64,000 nucleotides of DNA from Fremontodendron californicum (lineage: Eukaryota > Streptophyta > Magnoliopsida > Malvales > Malvaceae): NCBI GenBank assembly GCA_030761205.1, contig JAULJL010000017.1:3420001-3484000 (forward strand). Reading direction: 5' to 3'. The translations under genes were made by a program, and so were the position numbers. Numbering within the stretch: the stretch's first letter is position 1; each line of letters begins with the position of its first letter. The notes beneath the pieces are model-generated. The model was not told where the DNA came from, made no database searches, and worked only from the letters and a program-made list of their open reading frames with translations. Positions 57,451-64,000 of the stretch are shown in pieces.

Positions 57451-60400
57451 AACTTATAAATTAAATAGGTTTCATGTTTATATGTTGAATGGGATTAACA
57501 TTTTGGTTATTGTGACAATTTGAGAAGAATATGGATGATTAAAGCGTTATGCTTAGTAATACCTTGATTTCTACATGATAGACACTTATCATTTTTTTTA
57601 TAATTTGCATTTGTCTACATTTATCAAACTTACAATTATAGAAAATTCAAGTATAAAAAGGTAATTAAATTATTTTAGACAAGTTTTTGAGAATCTTGAT
57701 GTTAGAACATTCTTTTTGTACATTTTTTCTGTATATCCTCCAAACTTTCACTGATTTAAGTATTGAAACGCATTACAGAGCTCAAATTTCGACGTTCCTC
57801 TGACATTTTTTTTGTATTTCACAAGATCAACTCACCCAATTTCAAACAGTTTCACGAGCTCATCAACTTTCTCGTCAAAAAAACATCAACATAAAAGAAA
57901 AAATAGAAAAAAGGATCTGTTTATGTTGAGAGAGAGGGATAGATGGTTTTTCTTGAAAGAGATAAAATTAAAAAAAAAAAAAACATATCGAAATGGTATT
58001 GGTTTTTTTCTTTCAAAAGTTTGCATATTTTTATGAATGTTTTTTTATAAACCACTAATTGAGTTTTAAACTCTATAAATGAGATTAAAAAATTGACAAG
58101 TACTCTTTTGTTATACTAAATTTTTAAATATTTTTTACTATACATTACAGAAATTATGTGTTATTTTACTAAATCAGTTGATAGAATTTTTAAATTCTGT
58201 ATTAGAATTTTTTTTTTTATTTTTACTATTATTACAATTTCAATTGGGGCTTAAATAAAACAGTTACGCTTGGGCCAAATGGGCTTTATTAAGATTGCTA
58301 GAAGTTTAAATGGTTTGTGACTGAGTGGGTTGTATTAGCAACTGAAGTGTCATGTAAGAGACAAAGGTCAACCCAACATATTAATGAAGTGAGAATTTAT
58401 TATAGTCCAAATATCCTTTCCTTTCCTTTCTTTTCCTGTTGCTGCATGCAATCATATGATTCTCAACGCCCTTCCATTCTACAACCGATATGCATCGAAT
58501 CCAAAACTATAATTATAGGAAGTGATCGCAAAGGAAAAAATCATCAACGTACCAAATCTAAAGGCGAATTAAATTAAATGTGTGAAAATTGGTTTATAAT
58601 GCCCACCGTTGAAAGTTTGAATCATTATACATGACTTGTCTTGATGTCTTTTTGGTTGCGAGTTGATTTATCTTATGATCTGGATCTTTGTTGAGGTGGA
58701 AAAAAGAGATTAGAGGACGTCGGAGTTTTGGCTCTGGAACACACTCTGATATTTAAATTAGTAAGGGCTTGAATATAGTTAGAGAACATGACTGTAAAGC
58801 AATGAAGGTCAGAGTATATAAAGTGTGCATTTGAGATCAACCCCTTACTCGATTATTTATACTTGTTTGGACGTCTTGGAGGGCATCATGTGTCCTCTGC
58901 TCATTGAGATTAGGTGGTCTACGGTATGAACGATCTTTTCTCAGTAGGTGAAACTTGACTTGACATCTGAAACGAGTAGGTGGAACTTGATTTGATTTCT
59001 GAAGAACATCCAGGTTTTTCTTATGATATTGACTCACTGTCAGACCTGTTGACTTGGTCTCTAAATCCAAAAGGCTTCATAATATATAAATAATAATAGA
59101 TGCAGGTACAACCGTAATTATTTATCGCGTCTTTATTAATTACCTACCTAGCTTAAAAAATTTTGAGTAATTTTGTCAAACCTTCATTCTTAATCATTAT
59201 AAAACCCTCACCCAAATTAAGTTATTAAAACCAGTTTACTCTAATTGAAAATATCCCAAAAAACTCAAAACCATGCATGCCTTTCACCAAGCTGGAGAAG
59301 ATATATATATATATATGCTGATGACCTGCTAGTTTAAATTAAACGTGATAAACCAAGCTACTTTATTAAGCTCTCTTCATTATATTCAGTTAAGCTTAAT
59401 TAGCCTTCCAAGTTAAGAATTGTTTAATTATTATTTTAAAAAAGATTTTTATATTTAATAATTATTTTTATTAAATTTAATTAAAAGGAAATATTTTTTA
59501 AATATTATTTTAATCAATGTCCACATGTTAACATTTTCAATGACTAGAAATCTAAAAAAAAAAAACTAGAGAAAGAGACAAGAAAAATGTTAATTTTTTC
59601 AACATCGTAGGGAAATTAAGAGCCTGTCTTCTCACTATGACATCAAATTAGTTGCCCTGCGACTAATAACAATTAATGGTGGCATTTCACCAAATACCAT
59701 GACAACTCTGAATCATAACAAAGACCAACTAATTAAGATTGCTTAATTTCCATGCAAACTTCCATAAATTTCAAGATATTATATTTTCATTCGTAACCCT
59801 TCTAAATGTCAAATGGTTGGTATATAATATCAAGGATTCAGAAATTAAAATTCGTTTGCCTCTCAAAATTATGGGGTCTCATTTTGTAATTCAATCATTA
59901 GAACAAATAACAAATTTTTTTAATATGATCCAAGCTCGATTTGCCCATAAAAATAGTATAATGAGTTGTTCGTACCGATAATATAGATATTATGTTAAGT
60001 TTTAAATGTTTATATAATAGATCAAACAGACCGAATTCAATTCTTTCTCGTAGTAATAACATCGAAAAAAATTTCTTGAAAAAAATCTTCACCAATTAGA
60101 TTATTATATTATGACTTACTCTTTCCCTAACAAGAACCATAACATATGTATAATCTATAAGTAAATAAATACTATGTCATATACCAGTGTGACATGTTAA
60201 ATAAATAGAGAAAATAGAAAAATAAAGATAACTAAGGTATGAAAAATAATGTCGGTTAGTAAGTAAAGTATAGAGTGGTTGCTCCGTCATTTTATCAACC
60301 AAAAATAATGATGAAAGGTAAGGAAATCAGAGCATAAATAAAATGATTAATGGTGACCTTTAAAAGTTTCTTAACTAAATAAAGTTACGTGCCACTGGTT

Positions 60401-60600
60401 GTGACTTTACGGATAAAGTGAAATAATTTTTTTTATAAAAAAAGTCTATAATATTTGGTTCTAATCTAGACTTTTGACCATGAGTATATCAATAACCAAA
60501 TATACATTTGAAAAAAGAAGAAACCAAATATACCAACTTTGATGTTATATGTTGAGAACAAAACATAAAAATTAATAACCCCACTGTCTATTATTATAGA
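57451..60600. other. Gene-free AT-rich interval
   Basis: No gene was recognised. 58690-59070 is less AT-rich and has a TATA-like AGTATATAAAG (58813-58823), possibly an LTR relic; the 77-codon ORF there has no known motif. Confidence 0.45.
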
Positions 60601-60700
60601 ATTCGGAGTTAGTCCAATTGATTCATACAGTTATATTTAAGAGATGACATCTAACATATCTGAATTCGAATCCTTACAGCTTCTTTCTTTTTCACCGGGC
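60601..60700 (+). mobile_element. Diverged SINE fragment
   Basis: Aligns along its length with the SINE at 50187-50322: AGTTAGTCCAATTGATTCATAC (A-box region), AAGAGATG, then TGAATTCGAATCCTTACAGC (B-box region). The tail and target duplication are not clear. Confidence 0.65.
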
Positions 60701-62466
60701 CACAATTTTTTTTTATAAAAAAAAAAATTATATTATTATATAGCATGTATATTAGCAAACTGGGGTTGTTGAAATTGTTTTTTTAATAACAAAATTTGAG
60801 AAAGTAAATAAATAAGAAGATATTTAACAAACTCAAGTACTTGAAAAAGGAAAAAAAAAAAACTATATATAGAACCTTAGAAAATACTTAAATCATCTCT
60901 TAAATATTCAAGTTTTAAAGTAACAGTGGTGGCAACAACATTCTACATGTTTCAAATACTTTGGGTTCCAAATTGTTGGTATTTTTTTCATTGTTTTCAA
61001 AGCAAAAAGAATATTTGGGCACAAAAATAAATAGAAAATTTGAAGAATCACGTTAAAATATGTATTTATTATATATTATAACAAAGTACATGATTTTACT
61101 TTTATATATAGCTTAATGTTATTTTTAAATTATTTGTCTATTTTAAAATAATTATAATATTACTTTTTACGTACATTTTGTTTCTTATAACAATTTTTTC
61201 AGAAAGTAAAAATAAAAAAGCAAATTACGAAACCTTAAAAAATTAAGTGATTTATTTTCCTCTTTAATTATGAATAAATTTATATATATCCCGCTTTTAA
61301 TTTATAGACATAAGCATTATATATTAGCACCAAAAGGAAATAATTTGGTTTGTTCTGTTAAAAAGGATGATTCACTTATAAGTTATAACATCCAAAAAGT
61401 GTTCACACGTAAGTGCCTACGTTCATCATATTGACCATTAAAAAGTACAGTTCACAGCATATCAGAAGAAAAAGTATAAAAAAATCTCAAAGAAAAAGAG
61501 AGAGATATTGACATTACTATTTACTACAATGAAAATAGTTGAAGACAAATGTCATCCAAACCAAAAAAATATATGTTTATTAGGTGAAAGAAGATTCTAA
61601 TTTGGTCTTAATTTATCTGTCAAGAGTTTGATAGGTTTTATTTGTCACAGACTCACAGATTCAGTCTAAAAGATGTCCATTACATAGAGAAAAATCTTTA
61701 TTTATAAGCTAAAATACATCCCATCTCTTTCAATATAAGATCCGTGACATAAGTATCAGCCTTTCATATACATGCTATCTAGATTTTAAGTAAAAAAAAT
61801 GGAAACAAAAGATCAAGTATGAAGACACAATAATCATGAAGGGGAAGTAAATGCAACTAAATTTGCAAATCAGCCATGAAAGAGTTTTTCAAGAAAGTGC
61901 TAACTAATATATATTACAATATATATATATATATATATATATGTGGTATGTCCAGTTGTCCACCACTTTCATCATTTTTATTTACTCTCCCCCAGCCCCC
62001 CCCCCCCTTTCAAATTAAATGCCTATAGGTATCCCAGCATCTGTTTCTTGTTGGGGGAGGTGGTTGCACGAGCTGATCGAGGCCTAAGGGAGAAGAGAGA
62101 AAAAGAAAGAGAAGGGTGAAATGAATCAGGTCAATGGATGGGTAGTTTAAGAAGTGCTTTTCTGTGGAAATTTTATGGTCGAAGGTCACATTTTTGATGG
62201 AGGCATGCCCCCCGCACTCTAGTTGCCCACAACGTCCTTCTGGGTCCTACCTTTCATATATACCCAACATTTTGGACCCCACCTTCAACATTTTTTCCTA
62301 AAACAGTGTCGTTTCTCTATCATCTTAGGTAGCTGGCTCTTCTCGAAGCACAGTAAAACTAAACCCAAGCCCTTTAGCCCGCCAGCCAGCAGTGCAGTGC
62401 CCATCAAAAACACGGCATTTTTTTCATTGTATCTTTTCTTTTAGCCCTTTTGTGTCCTGCAACACC

Positions 62467-62476
<10 letters not shown>
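60701..62476. other. AT-rich spacer and distal NAC promoter
   Basis: No gene. It includes a TA repeat at 61921-61941, a C tract at 61998-62008 and CT-rich sequence, probably upstream regulatory DNA of the NAC gene. Confidence 0.45.

Positions 62477-62537
<61 letters not shown>
62477..62537. repeat. (CA)n(TA)n microsatellite in the NAC 5' region
   Basis: A CA run (62466-62480) passes into about 28 TA repeats, ending roughly 150 bp before the NAC start codon. A pyrimidine-rich leader and a T17 run (62669-62682) follow. Confidence 0.95.
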
Positions 62538-62539
<2 letters not shown>

Positions 62540-62684
62540 TTCTCTAGTTCTCTATATACTCCATTTGGTACACCAGCTCTATCATCAGTTATTTCTCTCA
62601 ACTCACTTTCTAGTTTATTTTTGGTCTCTTTCTGATCTGTTCCAATCCTCCCCCACTCTTAATTTCTTTTTTTTTTTTTTTTAA

Positions 62685-64000
62685 ATGCCGGAGAACATGA
62701 ACATATCTGTAAATGGACAATCTCAAGTCCCTCCTGGATTCCGATTTCATCCCACCGAAGAGGAGCTCTTGCAATACTATCTCAGGAAGAAGGTTTCCTA
62801 TGAGAAGATCGATTTAGATGTAATTCGGGATGTTGATCTTAATAAGCTCGAGCCCTGGGATATTCAAGGTATATATATAGTATTATACAAGTACCCTGAT
62901 TGGTTTATGTTCCATAGCCATTTACTTTTATCAAGGTTTTAAAATTTATATGTCCTCCGGGGCTGTTGCAGAGAGCTGCAGAATTGGAACCACTCCTCAG
63001 AATGATTGGTACTTTTTTAGCCACAAAGACAAGAAGTACCCTACTGGGACTCGGACGAACCGTGCCACGGCTGCTGGGTTTTGGAAAGCGACCGGCCGTG
63101 ACAAGGTGATATGTAGCAACGGCCGCCGGATCGGGATGAGGAAGACTTTGGTGTTTTACAAAGGACGTGCCCCTCATGGCCAAAAATCTGATTGGATCAT
63201 GCATGAATACAGACTAGACGATAACATCGTTGAAACCAATGTAAGCCTTTAACCTCAAATCTTCTTCTCCCTCGTTCATTACTAGTATTTTTCAATGATC
63301 AGAATCAGATATAACACATCATTTACTATTGGGAAAAAAATTCGTCAAAACTTTAGACTTTCAAGTTGGAAGTGTTGCGTTTTATTGTATATAACTCTAA
63401 CAGGACAGGACAAAGAAAAAATAATGTTAGGTTCTGAAAAGAAATAATATACCCATATATACTATTTTTTTGGTCATTGAATTAATATTAATAGTACGTT
63501 TTTTCTTTTTGAATTAAGGTCTCCAATGCTATGGGGGAGGGGACACAAGAAGAGGGATGGGTGGTATGTCGTATCTTCAAGAAGAAAAATCACCACAAAA
63601 CCCTAGCGAGCCCTATTAGCTCATCTCTCACTGCAGAAGCCAGAAACCATATGTTCAGTGCGTCCAATGAAGGAGCCTTGGAGCAGATGCTTGAATATAT
63701 GGGAAGGAATTGCCAGGACGACAGTGAAGCAAACAACTGTACGAGATTCCTCAGGCCCATCGAGACAGCCACCATCAGCAATGGCTACCCAGACTCATTC
63801 ATGAAACTCCCAGGCCTAGAGAGCCCAAACTCCAGCAGCAGCCAAAACTGTTACCAACCCATGTTGACGGACAATGAAGGTTCAATCACCTGCAGCGAGG
63901 TGAGTGGTGTCCCAAACTCAGTTTATCACAATGACTCTGGGCTCACCAACTGGGCAGCACTTGATCGGCTTGTAGCCTCTCAACTCAATGGTCAAACAGA
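62685..64000 (+). CDS. NST1: NAC secondary-wall master regulator (NST1/SND1-like), 3' truncated by the window
   Basis: Exons 62685-62868, 62972-63240 and 63519 to beyond 64000; introns are GT-AG and the frame is maintained. ATG 62685 gives MPENMNISVNGQSQVPPGF, like NST1. NAC subdomains A-E are complete: PPGFRFHPTEEELL, KIDLDVIRDVDLNKLEPWDI, YPTGTRTNRATAAGFWKATG, RRIGMRKTLVFYKGRAPHG and WVVCRIFKKKN. DNA contact and dimer residues lie in these blocks. The C-terminal part has the EGALEQMLEYMGR motif of the NST/SND subgroup and a Ser/Asn-rich activation region that runs off the window. Family members switch on cellulose, xylan and lignin genes in fibres and, in cotton, fibre wall thickening. NST1 versus SND1/NST3 cannot be settled without the full protein. 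Confidence 0.95.

Noticed and set aside
62404..62635. ORFs with (IY)n repeats
   Set aside because: Translation of the TA microsatellite.

Overview
The window is nuclear DNA of a dicot plant. It is AT-rich, its genes are split by short GT-AG introns, and it is full of plant transposons (CACTA, hAT-like, LINE, SINE, LTR). The gene complement and repeat style fit Malvales, for example cotton. That guess comes from recalled protein similarity, not from a search.

Six recognisable protein-coding genes are present. From left to right they are: a subfamily Ia bHLH transcription factor of the bHLH67/57/70 type (6664-8434, minus, 4 exons, 396 aa); a circadian pseudo-response regulator of the PRR5/PRR9 clade (12628-16788, minus, 8 exons, 677 aa) with two Evening Elements and a G-box upstream; the plastid pyruvate dehydrogenase E1-alpha subunit (38576-41223, minus, 3 exons, 430 aa); acidic ribosomal protein P1 (44070-44697, minus, 3 exons, 114 aa); a single-RRM RNA-binding protein (49390-51323, minus, 6 exons, 322 aa); and the 5' part of an NST1/SND1-type secondary-wall NAC master regulator (62685 to the window edge, plus). 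All complete models close in frame across their splice sites. The genes are unrelated in function, so this is an ordinary euchromatic neighbourhood, not a gene cluster.

Between them lie decayed genes: an LRK10-like receptor kinase fragment (about 2765-3398, minus) with part of its upstream region repeated inverted at 1040-1149; a PPR gene relic (about 29790-35425) split by a LINE; and a granule-bound starch synthase I relic (41959-43200) that keeps its introns but has lost the middle of the gene.

Mobile DNA dominates 17-38 kb. There are two copies of one hAT-like TIR element, a 6.3-kb CACTA element with perfect TTA target duplications and GCGGCGTTT-type subterminal repeats (22968-29253), a LINE with two uninterrupted overlapping ORFs (30306-35071), a plastid-derived insertion carrying a trnL-UAG copy (about 36601-36973), and a solo LTR with ATTG target duplications (37375-37988). 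tRNA-derived SINEs with clear target-site duplications sit inside introns of the PDH and RNA-binding protein genes. The oddest sequence is a perfect 152-bp tandem duplication (21086-21389); each unit carries a perfect 30-bp palindrome followed by a second hairpin. No CRISPR array, operon or prokaryotic-type system is present.
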